Below are positions 49,801 to 61,400 of a stretch of DNA of 64,000 nt, piece after piece (the stretch's first letter is position 1; each line of letters begins with the position of its first letter). The notes under the pieces are model-generated. The model did not search any database. It was given only the letters and a program-made list of their open reading frames with translations, and was not told where the DNA came from. The stretch is taken from assembly GCA_013399115.1 (NCBI GenBank), contig VXAA01003310.1, positions 175,160 through 239,159 on the forward strand, in the 5' to 3' direction. The position numbers were made by a program, and so were the translations under genes. The DNA comes from Anseranas semipalmata. Its lineage: Eukaryota > Chordata > Aves > Anseriformes > Anseranatidae.

Positions 49801-52800
49801 TGACACGCCTGGCTTTGCAGAAGAAAGTAAAACAAAGGTAAACTGTTCTTCAGTAATACCATAATGTTTTTAAAGGTTCACTTTATAGTAAGCAATGCAT
49901 TTCAGATTTCATTCACTTCTGTAGTACTTTTGAAAACAGTGCACATTAGGATTTTAAGAAGTACCAAACACTTAATTTTATCAACTTGGCTATTCAGAGT
50001 TAAATAGCTTGTAGGATAATTTGGTGTAGTTTATTTTTCTGGCTTTAAATGGAAGAACTGCTTAACTTAATATCTTAAAACACTGAAAAGTCTTTCTGTA
50101 CACGGTCTGAATATTGCTGTGGAATACTAAACTGTAAAACCACTAACTTGTTTTGATATAAAAGCTTAATGAGCCAAAAATAATATACCTGCTTTGCATC
50201 TTTAGATATTATGCTGTTATGATAGTTCTGACAGATGAAAATAAACCTCAGTTTCTTCAGTGAAGTCTGCAAATCATCCATTGTGTGAATATATGTAATG
50301 ACACAGTTTAATACTAGCCAACAGCCACTTGAAGTAGGAAGGAAACTCCCGCATTGTGTTTGTAGTGCAAATGATACCACTGACACACCCTTCTGAAAAG
50401 GTGGTAGGCCTCTTTCATTTGGCTTAGCTTAAAGTAAGTTTTGACCTTCAGAAATGTAGTTGCCTCTCATCATTTGACATTTCCCTACACATGAAATATA
50501 ATTCCCCCAAAAAAAAGGTGCAGGTGGGACTACATTCAGAGGCCCCCTGTTCAGACTGAAGTATTGACTAAACAGAGAAAACGTCTATTTTTTTTATCTG
50601 CATACTGTGAACTAGAAATCTGCTGTTTAAGTAGAACAGCCATTTTCAAGATGCTCCATCTAATGTCATGTGTAGTAGGAAATTGGGGCTGAATTCCATT
50701 TTCTTTCACCCTTTGTGTAGGAATCAGCAGGGATTGTGTAACACAATTCTTCATAATTTCTTGATATAGATATTCTGTATTAAACATACTCCCACGCATC
50801 CACATAAAGTGCCAGAATTAGACATCTGCAGATACTTGTGTAGCTTGCACATTCTTTGGGATTTTTTCTTCATAATAGCCTATTTCAGGGAAATATATTC
50901 ACCAGCAAAATGTACTGTGAATCTAAGATTTCTCTTTAAAAGAGATCCAGTGAGATTTAGCTTGTTTGTCAAAAAGGCATTGTCTTTAAATGCAGATTTA
51001 TTCTGTTTTAGCACACATGAAGTCTTCAGGTTATTTGTGCCTATCTGGATAGTGCGCCTTAAATCTCTGCAATATTCTGTTGCTTTAACAGTTCAGATGT
51101 TCATTCATTATTATTGCATTTATTTACTGCTACTTGGTTTAGAACATCTGTCTCTGGGGTTTGCATCTCTTTAGGACTAGGCTATTTTTTTTCTGTAATC
51201 GCTGCTGATAGTTAGTTTAAGCAAAAAATGTCAGATACGAGGAAGTCTTTCTTGTGTCGAATCATTAAGCTCTTTCTCTTCGATATAACTGCTTGACACA
51301 TTGCAACAGTGCTTTGACTGACTGACTAGCCAGATGGAGTATTTAATGGTTGAGCTCTGCCTGCCTTTTTCTCAACATGTCATTAACTTTAGTCTGGTTT
51401 TCCTGCTTAGCTGCTGATTTTTTCCCAAACCTACTGTATTGTAATTTATTTTTGACATCCCTATCTCTCTGATTTGGTTGATACTGACCAGTGAGCTAAA
51501 AAGTACATAGGGGTTATGAGATGGAGATCTGGTGACATAAACCGTATCTCTGTAGGAAAGCATGTAAAAAGTGTTTGTATGTGATTTCCTCTGACAAAGA
51601 CTGTTGGTTTTTTTTTTTATGTGTATTTTAAGAAAAAATAAACCGGTGAGCCTGGTTAGAACATCAGGATTCATAATTCTACAGATACTTGGAAATAGGC
51701 CTGTTCCTGTGAAATTTCATTTCTGTAGTACTTCAGATTGAACAATTACAGGTTTCTCTCTCGTCAGTTCTTCCCTAGAAGTGTGTGTTTTTTTCAGGAT
51801 TAATCTCAGAATGGATTATGCATATTAAGCTAGTTCCAGTATTTGACTAAGTTTGAATGCTTCAATTAAACTTTGTTGTTATATTTAACTGAATTTTCCT
51901 TTATAACAAGTTTCTGTGTAACCAAGCACTCTTCTCTTTGTAATTTAGTGCAATTTGTTCTTTATCAACAGAACCATCTATCTTAATATTTTTAGCATTT
52001 AAATAGCTTGCTGTGCATTTAGCTCCATTGTTATTTTGTTAAAAGCACATGAATGCAAACACGCTTCTAAATCATTTTTAAACCTTTTTGCTGCTTGTTC
52101 TTGTAACAGATCAGATTTTTCTTAAAGAAATTGTGATTGTTAAAATAATTGCCGTAACTGCTTTCTTCTGGTGAGGTAAAATGGCATAAATGCTCTAATA
52201 CACAAAGAAGTGAAATACAGTGGTGGATTTTGGTGGATACTAGTGTGGGGGGTTGAGAAACAAACAAAACATCTAAGTATAAATTTGTTTTGTAAGATTT
52301 TAAAATATTTTAGACCTATTTTTTACTTCATTTCTGGCAAAAAATAATAGAGGTGTTGAGGAGACATAGTTGAAGCATTTTGATAGCTTCTACTGAAAAT
52401 AATAATTGGAAAGAACACTATTTCATGTTTTATCAGTAACATACAACAAGGAAAAAAAGAGTATTACTTAAAACTCGGCACATTTCTTTGTAAAACAAGC
52501 TATTATTTATGAAGGTGCTTTTCCCTTTTTTGAATTGATGTTTTAGGTGACAGTGTGATACCAGTTGTTAACAATGACAGTGTCATCCATGATGAAAGGC
52601 CTAAAACCAAAATTTGACCTTCGTGTTTTCTCTCCTGTGTGTTGGTCAAACTTATAATGGTGTTTTTCTACTAAAGCCCTTAGAGACGAAGCTAATTTCT
52701 GAAACCTCATCTGTTTGTCAAGCAGAACAAGTCGCAAGAGTTATAGTCAAAGATGCCATAGTAAGTAAATTATCTTTTTAAAGTATGACCTTCATAGGAG

Positions 52801-55206
52801 AGACTAGGATGGCATGTAATGATTGTTTAAGACTAAAAGAATGGCTGAGCTAAATATAAAATCAATTTACATGAAACAGTACTCTTTACTGGCTAGTTTG
52901 AACAGGATTTTTTTTTTGCCACCATGCCCACAAATGATTTATACAATCTCTTTGAACTAAAAAGGTATCCGAAGTTGTCCCTTAGACAGAACAAAATGAT
53001 GCACCAGTATGATGCAATGTCTCAGAAACAGATTACGACTTTCTGTAATGCACTAAACTCTATTGACTTTTTGTGTATCAAATACCATTTGTCTAACCTC
53101 AAAGGCTTGTTTGACTATCTTACTTTTCTTGAACATGAGTTCCTATCAAAATGATTTTTCCAATAAATGGAGGCTGTCTAGCCTTTTTGGCTTTTAGCAT
53201 CTTAAGTATCTGATTTATGAGCGATTAAAATACATAAAAAGCTACTCTTAGTTACAAAGGATTATTGCATTTTTGAGGAATTTTTGTAATGATTTGTGCT
53301 GTAGAATGCTTCCTGCTTAATAAAAAATATGAAGAAACGGGCACCAAGGACTTTCTGAGGTGCCTACAACCAGATAGAAGTGGAAACAAACATGAAATCT
53401 GTCTTTAAGGTACAGCTATTGAATCCTGTAATCTATAATTATTTTACAGTTCCAAATACTGTAAACATGATCTTCAGCGTGATTTACATTTGCAGGTGTT
53501 TGTGAAGCTTTTACCATAGTTTCACAAATATTTTGCACTTACGTGCTGTAATACCTGGTTTTAGGGTGGTGAGTTTTAAAATTGAGTACCACCTCACATG
53601 GTATTTTGCATTGGTACTTAAGGAAAACCAGTCTCATCTCCAATCATAAGCATCTGATACTTCTGTACCATGCTTTCCAGCACTTTGGATGATCTAGTTG
53701 TTCAGATGTGGTCTTTACGCACTCAAACCATCAGCTGAAAGACTAAAATAGAAATTAAAAAGGAGTTCTTTACTGTAGGAACTCAGTCCTCTCAGGATGT
53801 GTTGGGTAATACCTCAACCAAATCTTATATCCTCTACTACTTTGCATAGATTAATTGTAACCCTGATTCAGGAACACCACCTTTTCCTTTCACTTCTGCG
53901 TTCCATAGGAGTAGTCCTGCAGTGTTTCAGGAAGTCTGTTTTCTAGCATAATCTGCTGGAAAAAAAAATGGGAGAAGCCTGGAAGTGACAGCTATAGAGC
54001 TGTAATTTTCTGATTGGAAGAAAAAATAAAATAAATGCTTTATCTTGGTGCGTCTCCCCCTCTTCTGCCAGCTGAATTGCTTAGTAGGCAATGTATTTTG
54101 CAATTTTGAGGAGGGCAAATGAAAATCTTTGACATAAAAGAAGGAGGACCTGTTACGTAGCATTTGAAGTACATCTCCCCCAACAAATCTCATGTGATAG
54201 CAACCTAATTTTAACAAAAGGCAAGCAGTATTTTATTCCTTAGTTACAGTAGTGACTGGCAATCTGACAAAGGTAGAGTGTAATTCTCTCTGAAATATTT
54301 ACAAACAGGGAGAACATTGTGCATTTTCTTGATTAGTAAGCATGCTTCATGAAGAAATTTAGAGCCTTTCTAGCTTATAAAGAAATCTTTAGTAATTTAT
54401 TGCATCTCTCTCTCTAGAGAACTTAGCTTCCTTGTCTATTTTTAATGGAATTCCTTTTGGAATGTTGCTGTACAGTACAAACTTTTTTAATAATTTAGTT
54501 CTTAATTGTGGTAATATTTTTTGTTAAAATATTCATTCATAGTGACATCTAGTTAACTATGATTATCATGAATAGCTGTAAAATTAAGACACATGATTTA
54601 CCACAACTGGGTAAATTACTTTTTTTCTTAATTACTGTTTTCCTTCCATCCAGCAAGGGAACTTTAACAGCTCAGTTGGTTCAGATGGTTACATGCTATC
54701 AATATTGACAAGTGGAATGTCACCAGTCACTTCTATTACTGAAGGTCTTCAGCAGGTAAGATTTGGCAAGGCCTCATAGTCACAATTACTTACAGTTTAA
54801 AATATTTAAAAATATGTAGAATATTATGCAGACATTGGTTATTTTTTCATCTAATGGCTCTCAACACTATGGAGAGTTGGATTTAGAAAACTGAAGGAAT
54901 ATATTCGAGTTGGCAGGAAACCTAAGATTACTACCTGGTACTTAGTCTTGAATTGTAACATAGTTACGATGGTTTTCATGTAGGTTTTTTTTTGATTATA
55001 TTGTGTGGAACTTTATTTCATAAGTAAATAATACGCTGCAATTCAGGATCGTAAGTGAATTGAAAGATGTTTCTCTCTGTTTCCAGGTTGTTTGCATGGG
55101 CATTTTTCGCATCATTGGCCTCTTTTACCTGGGAAGTTTTGACAGCATAGTTCGTCGCTGCATGATGCAAAGGGAAAAATCTGAAAGTGCAGATAAAACT
55201 GAATAA
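40731..55206 (+). CDS. KDSR: 3-ketodihydrosphingosine reductase (exon 1 in assembly gap)
   Basis: KDSR reduces 3-ketodihydrosphingosine to dihydrosphingosine with NADPH, the second step of de novo sphingolipid synthesis, with its active site on the cytosolic face of the ER. Exons 40731-40820, 41927-41983, 46360-46425, 46571-46666, 47781-47972, 49754-49837, 52677-52760, 54654-54755 and 55087-55206 all join at phase 0 and encode 296 residues plus TAA. With the 36 residues of human exon 1 this equals the human length of 332. From the first visible Val: Rossmann TGGSSGIG at 2-9, NCAG at 84-87, catalytic Ser136/137, and Tyr150-x3-Lys154 (human Tyr186/Lys190). The active-site loop reads YSPTK where human has YSSSK; both catalytic residues are kept. 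A hydrophobic segment near 262-275 is the C-terminal membrane-associated part. The N-terminal transmembrane helix is in the missing exon. Confidence 0.96.
40821..41926 (+). other. KDSR: KDSR intron 2
   Basis: 1106 bp with a T20-A run near 41278-41304. Nothing else is recognisable. Confidence 0.8.
41927..41983 (+). CDS. KDSR: KDSR exon 3
   Basis: A 57-bp exon encoding [19 protein letters not shown], the helix after the second beta strand of the Rossmann fold. Acceptor TTTCAG, donor GTAAGA. Confidence 0.93.
42341..42399 (-). mobile_element. CR1 LINE, truncated 3' end (antisense)
   Basis: CATCATAGAATATTATTAGT then GAAGGGACCCACAAGGATCA and a GAGTCCAGCTCCTGG end match the reversed 3' terminus of avian CR1. 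It is only about 60 bp long. Confidence 0.85.
45366..45540 (+). mobile_element. CR1 LINE, truncated 3' end (sense)
   Basis: About 175 bp closely match the CR1 3' region: GGAACAGGTTGCCCAGAGAA, GGATGCCCCATCCCTGGA, TTCAAGGCCAGGTTGGATGG, AGGTCCCTTCCAACCC and the terminal CCATTCTATGATT. It is 5' truncated, as is usual for CR1. The plus-frame remnant of the ORF2 C-terminus is visible. This is the clearest avian signature in the window. Confidence 0.97.
46360..46425 (+). CDS. KDSR: KDSR exon 4
   Basis: It encodes [22 protein letters not shown]; the D-V pair is the SDR acidic motif that contacts the adenine ring. Acceptor TTTTTTAG, donor GTGAGG. Intron 4 after it is only 145 bp. Confidence 0.94.
46571..46666 (+). 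CDS. KDSR: KDSR exon 5 (NCAG motif)
   Basis: It encodes [16 protein letters not shown] and on to VNSFE. NCAG is the SDR NNAG-type motif that stabilises the central beta sheet. Acceptor TTCCAG, donor GTGAGT. Confidence 0.96.
46667..47780 (+). other. KDSR: KDSR intron 5
   Basis: 1114 bp with an AAAC-type simple stretch at 47105-47160 and nothing else recognisable. Confidence 0.8.
47781..47972 (+). CDS. KDSR: KDSR exon 6 (catalytic Ser, Tyr, Lys)
   Basis: A 192-bp exon. It contains [20 protein letters not shown] with the catalytic serine, then [20 protein letters not shown] with the catalytic Tyr and Lys. The residues between them (S-P-T) differ from the human S-S-S. Acceptor GTACAG, donor GTATGT. 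Confidence 0.97.
47973..49753 (+). other. KDSR: KDSR intron 6
   Basis: 1781 bp with several homopolymer A/T runs (48007-48021, 48226-48240, 48510-48524). No repeat family is recognised. Confidence 0.8.
49754..49837 (+). CDS. KDSR: KDSR exon 7
   Basis: It encodes [20 protein letters not shown] and [17 protein letters not shown] is the KDSR version of the SDR PG motif that closes over the cofactor. Donor GTAAAC. Confidence 0.96.
49838..52676 (+). other. KDSR: KDSR intron 7
   Basis: 2839 bp, AT-rich. A 121-codon plus frame at 50809-51174 looks like chance. No repeat is recognised. Confidence 0.75.
52677..52760 (+). CDS. KDSR: KDSR exon 8
   Basis: It encodes [20 protein letters not shown] and RVIVKDAI, the substrate-side helices. 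Acceptor CTAAAG, donor GTAAGT. Confidence 0.94.
52761..54653 (+). other. KDSR: KDSR intron 8
   Basis: 1893 bp, AT-rich. No repeat or gene-like element is recognised. Confidence 0.8.
54654..54755 (+). CDS. KDSR: KDSR exon 9
   Basis: It encodes [20 protein letters not shown] and [14 protein letters not shown], nearly identical to the recalled human segment. Acceptor CATCCAG, donor GTAAGA. Confidence 0.95.
55087..55206 (+). CDS. KDSR: KDSR exon 10 (C-terminal membrane segment and stop)
   Basis: It encodes [20 protein letters not shown], then [19 protein letters not shown] and TAA. It contains the hydrophobic C-terminal segment. The final residue is Glu where human ends KTA. Confidence 0.96.
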   Translation, partial: VVCMGIFRIIGLFYLGSFDSIVRRCMMQREKSESADKTE

Positions 55207-56344
55207 TCTTTACTTTGAATTGAAAGAAGAATGTCAAACAGTGCTGGACAGCTTGCTGCTCAAGTGGGACTCGGCTTCTCTCTTGAAGGATTTAGACTGA
55301 AAGCACTTGGATATGTGACAGATGAGTCCCCTCGAAAGCAATGAAAGAAAACAAAAGTATAACTCCAGAAAATGCCAAACTATGCAAAAGTGTGAATGAG
55401 GATTAGCTTTTTTTGGTGATTTGAGTTGGAGAGACTTTAAGGAACTTGTAAGTCATCTGTAAGGTAGAATTTGAGAATGGACTGTGTGTGGTAATTCTGG
55501 ACAGATGCTTAAGTTTTCTCACTTCGGTGCTTATGGAAAAAATAAGTACCGTGACAGACTGGGCTGAAGTAGATTGAAGTCCCCTGAACAAGTTGGTACC
55601 TCTTGCTAATGTTTTGGGACTGTTTTTTATTTAGAATGTTACCTTTTTCCTTTGATGGCCAATCTACAGATCCTTCTGTCAATGACAGCTTTCCTTATCT
55701 TGTTCAACATGCAATTGTGGAAACCTTAAGATGGCAGATACTTGTATGATCCAAGCTTTCTCGGTCTGGGAGTAATTAAAAAGTATGGTTTAATGTATGC
55801 ATACTTTCTAACGGGAGATGAAGAACCCATTCCCACAGAGAAATGCTAGGAGATGTAACTGGGTCTGTAGCTCTTCTGGCCCTTGAAGTATGTTGTGAAC
55901 AAAAATCAAACCAGTATCAAGTGTGATTATGACTTTCAGCATTTTAAGCCATTGGAGTAACGTACAACTCTTACAAATACTTTTTCTTATATGCCAGTTT
56001 TTGCTCTGGAAAGGAAGGTAGCTTAATGCTACTGTTATGCACATTGTTTTTCAAAGCTGCAAATGATGAGCCAAACCAGTAGTTGATGGTAGAATCAGTT
56101 GTAATTAAAATACCAGGCTCTTACAGGAGCAGGAATGTAGCTTTTGGGATGGGGGACAGGGAGGGAAGTCAGACTGGCATTCCATGCTGAATTTTATCAC
56201 TACACCAAAAAACTTGTACCGTAACAAGAAATGATTTAAAATACTCTCCTTTGCCCCTCTTCTAATTTGTTTGATTTACATGATATATGAATCAAGGCTG
56301 CTCCATGACTGCTTCAGAATACACAGAAACACAATGGTTTTTCT

Positions 56345-56350
56345 AATAAA
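56345..56350 (+). terminator. KDSR: KDSR internal poly(A) signal
   Basis: TTCTAATAAATC sits about 1.1 kb after the stop and is followed by a TTGTTTTG element. Confidence 0.55.
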
Positions 56351-58463
56351 TCTTGTTTTGAAAAAGCTTGATGCATAACAATGATGTTTTAAGGGTGCAC
56401 TATATACACCATTTATTTAATGGACCACTATAGCAAGTGCCTTGTGAGCTGCTTTTTTTCCCAAAAGCTGCGTATTTTGTATTTGTTAGCACCGCTGTGT
56501 TTTAAATGTCAAATTTTCCATTTTCAGTCAGTACTCTGAATCTAAAATTACTGTTAAAACCTGGCGCTTTCACTTCCTTGAAGGTAGTACTTAACAGCAA
56601 AGTAAGCAGAATTGATTGCTTTTAAGATATTCTATATACCTATTTAAGAAGAGGGATTCAATTAAGCTGAGATGAAAAATAGTAGGTGGTTAACCAGAAA
56701 AACTTTGAAATGTAACTTATTAAGGCTATTTATTCTCCCTCTGAATCCCGTTGATCATTTTTAAAATTTTTGTTCATGTAGACTAAACTTGCTTTAATAT
56801 CTGGTTTACAAACGTACTCGGGGTAGTCGCGCTGGTGCTCTCGTTTGAAGTGGTTAGACTTTCATTGGACTGCAGACGTTGAGGCATTGTAGAATTCTTC
56901 CCGAAGCCTATGTTTTTGGTCCTGCCTCTTGATTTTGTTTAGATATGTGAAGTTGTGCATGCCTATACTATGAAATTAATTTTGAGAATAGAGTATATTC
57001 CTACATTTTTAAACAGCTGGGCTTTAGTGCAGAGAAATCTAGTCTGCATATGTGTTTTCTGTGCTGCTTAATGTGAATGACACATAATGGAGCATTTATC
57101 ATACATCTGTTGTCAACATTGCTGTGTTTCTTAAAGCAACATAACAATACTATTTGGACCTGATTATCTACTTTAATTCTTATTTTGATGTGAAATCAAA
57201 TACTCCTTTGACCATCTTCAAGAAGATACCAAAGTGGGTGAATCAGTTATGCAGTAGTTTGAAAGAAATGCTTATTATGCAAATGACTTTACATCAGTGC
57301 AGGCTTGAAGGTCGGGTCTTGAAACCAGTAAGACTTTGGATACTTGAATTTTTGGTTCTTCAACTTGGGATGTTAAAGAGTTTGCATTTAAGAAACAATC
57401 CAGAAGGTTAGAGTGCGCATACTATGACAACTGGGCCTCTTTAAAATATTTCAGGTTGGGCATCTTAAATCACTAGTCACTTTTCTGAAAATCTTGACTG
57501 AATACTGCTCCAAACAATGAACGATATAATTCAGTGTGAGTGTTCGTAAAGGAGGAATAAGAATACTGGGTGAAAGCTATGGCCCTGATCTACAGATGCT
57601 TCAGTTCACACCTGATTTTTGCATAGTCTAAGTAGTTGAACTGGCAGTAAAACTGTAGGTTGAAACCCCGCAGCAATTCTGGAAATCTGAACCAGGCAGA
57701 CTTTTTTTTAAAAGCAACAAGTAAAGAATGATGTCTCTAAGTGTTCTAGTTTCTGTTGTTGCACGTTAATATGGCTCATTTCAACTGATAAACTTTTTGA
57801 ATGTTTTATTGTCAGATTGTAGTAAGTTGTCTACTGCAGCAATCTTTGGTGTAAACTCTTTCTTATGCACGTTCTGCTCATTCATTTCTTATGCACCATC
57901 ATACTCATTTTAAGGTCCAATATTAAGTGAAGGAGATGCCTTGTAATCTTGTGGAATAATGTTTAACAGTCAAAAAAATATTTTGCCGGTTTAAATGTTA
58001 CAAAACCTCTGCATTGAAACATTTTAGCAGTGTATTAGATCAGTGAAGAACTTCAGATAGGCGCTACTACTTTTTGTCAAACTGTCAGTAATTTAATCAC
58101 TTGTGCCATATCAGTCAGTGTCTTGTCCCTTGTTTTCTTGGTCAATCTTTAAGATTCTGTTTAGACTTTGATAGTCTTTTCCATTCCGTGTAGTTTCTAA
58201 TGACTGTCTGCTTTAAATACAGATTTATTGTAACTTTACATATAGTTTACTTTACCAAGGTGTTCATGTGCAATTTAAATAGATTTAATATTTTACTAAG
58301 ATGAAAGATATAGGTAAATAAACTTTATTTGCTGTGAAAAACTCTAGGCACTTTTAAATGGTAAAAATATATAGTACTATTTGTAAAAAGAAACTTTGTG
58401 CTTATTGCTTCATCACTTTTGTGCCAGAACTGTAAACTAGTTTTCATATTTTATATTTCTCAA

Positions 58464-58469
58464 AATAAA
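58464..58469 (+). terminator. KDSR: KDSR distal poly(A) signal
   Basis: AAAATAAATGG is the last canonical signal before the intergenic region. A second AATAAA at 58317-58322 lies just upstream. Confidence 0.6.
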
Positions 58470-58490
58470 TGGAGGATCAACAAAGCCTAT

Positions 58491-61400
58491 AACTCTGAAG
58501 TTCTTTGAAGGGATGAAGAGCAATGGTTAAAATTCATTTGCAGGGCTTGGTGTTTTTCCTTTTTTAATCTGGGATTAGTTAAGCAGGATCCTCTTACTTT
58601 TGTAGGACGGCAGAGGGGGCAATATATCCCTCCATTTTTGGCAGCCTAGGCAGAGGTGTACAGCAGATGGTGAAGGATGTAACATCAAACCATAGTGGAG
58701 TGTGGCATTAAATTGACAAATTCTGCCTTTATTGGAGGAGATGCTGCCAGTATATAACTGGTGCTTGTGCTCTCTGGAAGTGCTCGTGAATTCTGATGAG
58801 CCAAGTGATTCTCAGTCTTCCTAGTGGAAAACAATAGAAATAATAGTTACAGTAGCTGTCTTTCTGTGCCACTGGTGAACATGCAGCTGTACATAAAATT
58901 ACTGTTTCAGCTCTGTGCTAGGAGTGCTTGAGTGAATGGCCAGCTCCAAGATAATAAGGGAGAAATACCCCCAAGATGGTTACTGTCAAATCCAGAATCA
59001 CAGAAGTTCAATCTTTTAGAAAGCCATTCTTACTGAATTATCAGAGAGCCAAAATAAAAAATGGATTGAGGAAAGCTTATGCTGTCTAAAATGTGTTTTA
59101 AAGCTATGGTGTTGGTGTTTTCAAGCCCAAGGGCCTGATGTGAATCTTAGAACAGTGGAAAATTAGCAGTTTTGTAACAGAAAGCGGCCACATTGCAACT
59201 GGAGCTGCTGATTTTCTCCTTTTCAATGCAGGCCAAAGTAGGTTGCTCTTCATTCCTGTATGTGACTTTAAAATGTAAAAATATGTAGCATTATTTGTGA
59301 CCAAGAAGGTTTGTTTGGATTTCAGCTAAAAGGCTAAACTGCCTGGTCATTCCACTTCTTTGTTTTTGCACAGTTAGTACCAAGCTCACCCAAGAGTAGG
59401 TGGGTGTTTGTCAGAGCTGATAGTAAAACCACGTTAAGTCACTTGCTTTCTTCTGTCACCTGGGGGAGACTCCCATGAGAGCCAGGAAACTTTAAATGAG
59501 GTCTTTTTTTGCTACACCTCCCGTTGTATTTATTTCCTTGCTTTCCAACCTACAGGCACTGACTTGGTGGAAAAAAAGCACACATCTTCTGTTGCTGGTA
59601 GACTGGGGCGAGGGGAATAATGCTGGTAAGCTTTTGAAGAGAAATTTGCACTGAAGGAAGTAGAAAGTGCAGATTGTTTTTTGTTTTGTTTTTTAACCCC
59701 AATGTTGCATATGAAACTTGGAGAAGGGGAAGCATTTTGTAAAACTGATTTGGGAAGGTTGTTTTTTGGTGAAACCTTGAATAATACCAAACCTGCTCTA
59801 TGGTAGAGTGCCACCAAGGCAGTCTGAAGTTGTAGTTTTCGAAGTTGAAAACAAGTTTGTTTTCAGCTTGGAGGGAATTCCCCATGTTAATTTTAAACCT
59901 TTCGAGTTCTAACTATGAAGTTCATTCTGTAGTAATGCTGCTAGAGAAACATAAATAAGCACAAGAGGGTAAAGCAAAACATACATGCCTAATACTATCT
60001 CCTGCTACCGAGCACTGAGAATCAATTTCCTTGGCCAAAGTAAAGAGTTAAATCTGTAACAGTACCAGCTGTAAATAATGTGTATAACAATAAGTCTCAA
60101 AAGAATTTGAAATGTTCTGGGCAGCTCGCAAGTTACCTGTTAGGGAAATACCCTTTTTAAAGCTGATTCAAAGAAAGTAGTGGAAATGAGGAGTGTTGGT
60201 CTTTATCTCAGACATTTACTCAGAAATACTTTTCCTTTTTTTTTATATACTTTGAGGGAATTTAACAAGTGTAATTAAAAAGTTCATGGGTCAGAGATGA
60301 AAGTTCCCATTCGTCCAGCATATTCTTCCCATTTCCTAATCTTCTAGTAATGCAAAGGAGCTGTCTCCTTTGCTCTTCTGCTGTTTTGACTGGGGGTTTG
60401 GTCTTCGATTCCTTTCTCCACAGCAGGAAAAGAAATCGCAAGGATGTGTTGGTAACCTGCAAAAGGCGGTGAGACAGCTCAGGGAGCGTGAAGACCAGAC
60501 CCTACTGCCACGTAGTGAAATAGAGGTGTTGGGGAGAAGGGTTGCCAGAGGTGCCCACAGTGCCTGTTAGATCCAGCTGGCTGCAGTCGTTTTGCCTCCC
60601 TCCAACCTTTGTATCTTGACAAGAAGCAGAGGTGGTTGAGGGATGAGTACAGTAAGAGGGGTCTGAAAGCCGGGAGCTGCTTGCTGTTTGGACCCTAGGG
60701 CAATTATCTAGGCATCTCATGCTGCTGCCTTTCCTGGAAAGCACAATTAAGGCCCCATGAAATAAACTGTAATTGTAGGTTAAGCAGGCTTTAAACTTTT
60801 TACAGTAGCGTTCTGTGCTCTGCAAGCAGTTCAGACAAAAAGGATCTGCTCTGCACCTGTAACATTTGCAACACGGGAGGATGAAAGGCAATCTCCTGTT
60901 TCAGGAATGCACTCTGAAGAAGTGCTCATTTGTTCCAGTTAACCTGCTGCTGTCCTGCTTAAAAATGAGGAAAACACACCCAAACTTCATGGATGCTGCT
61001 TTTTCCTTTTCCTTTTTGCATGCAGAAAACCTTTTTAAAAAGCATTTGGTGCTATAGGCTGCCTGGAGAGCAAAACAGATGAGGTGATAATAGCAATAAA
61101 TGGAGTTACGTAGTCGATAGCAGAGAATTAAATGCACGCATGCAGGTCTGTAAAAGAGCATTCTTTTCAAGGCATTTTGTGCAGCTTGCAAAGATACCAT
61201 AGGCCTGTTGGTGTCATGGTCTCATGGACAGAAACAAAAGTGCAAGGTCACACAGTCAATAGCTACTTTTAGTCAGGGCAAGTTCCAGTGGTGGAACAGG
61301 CAGCTCCGGCAGGCGCAAGGGCGCGCAGAGCAAATCCAGGCTGGTGTGGAAAGGAGAAGCACCCAACACCTTGAACAGAGAAACCCAGCTGAAGCGCAGC

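Larger units (their letters stand above)
55207..58490 (+). other. KDSR: KDSR 3' UTR
   Basis: About 3.3 kb of non-coding terminal exon. AATAAA occurs at 56345-56350, 58317-58322 and 58464-58469, allowing short (about 1.2 kb) and long (about 3.3 kb) UTRs. Confidence 0.7.

Noticed and set aside
50809..51174. 121-codon plus-strand ORF in KDSR intron 7
   Set aside because: Phe/Leu/Ile-rich chance frame within an intron, with no motif.
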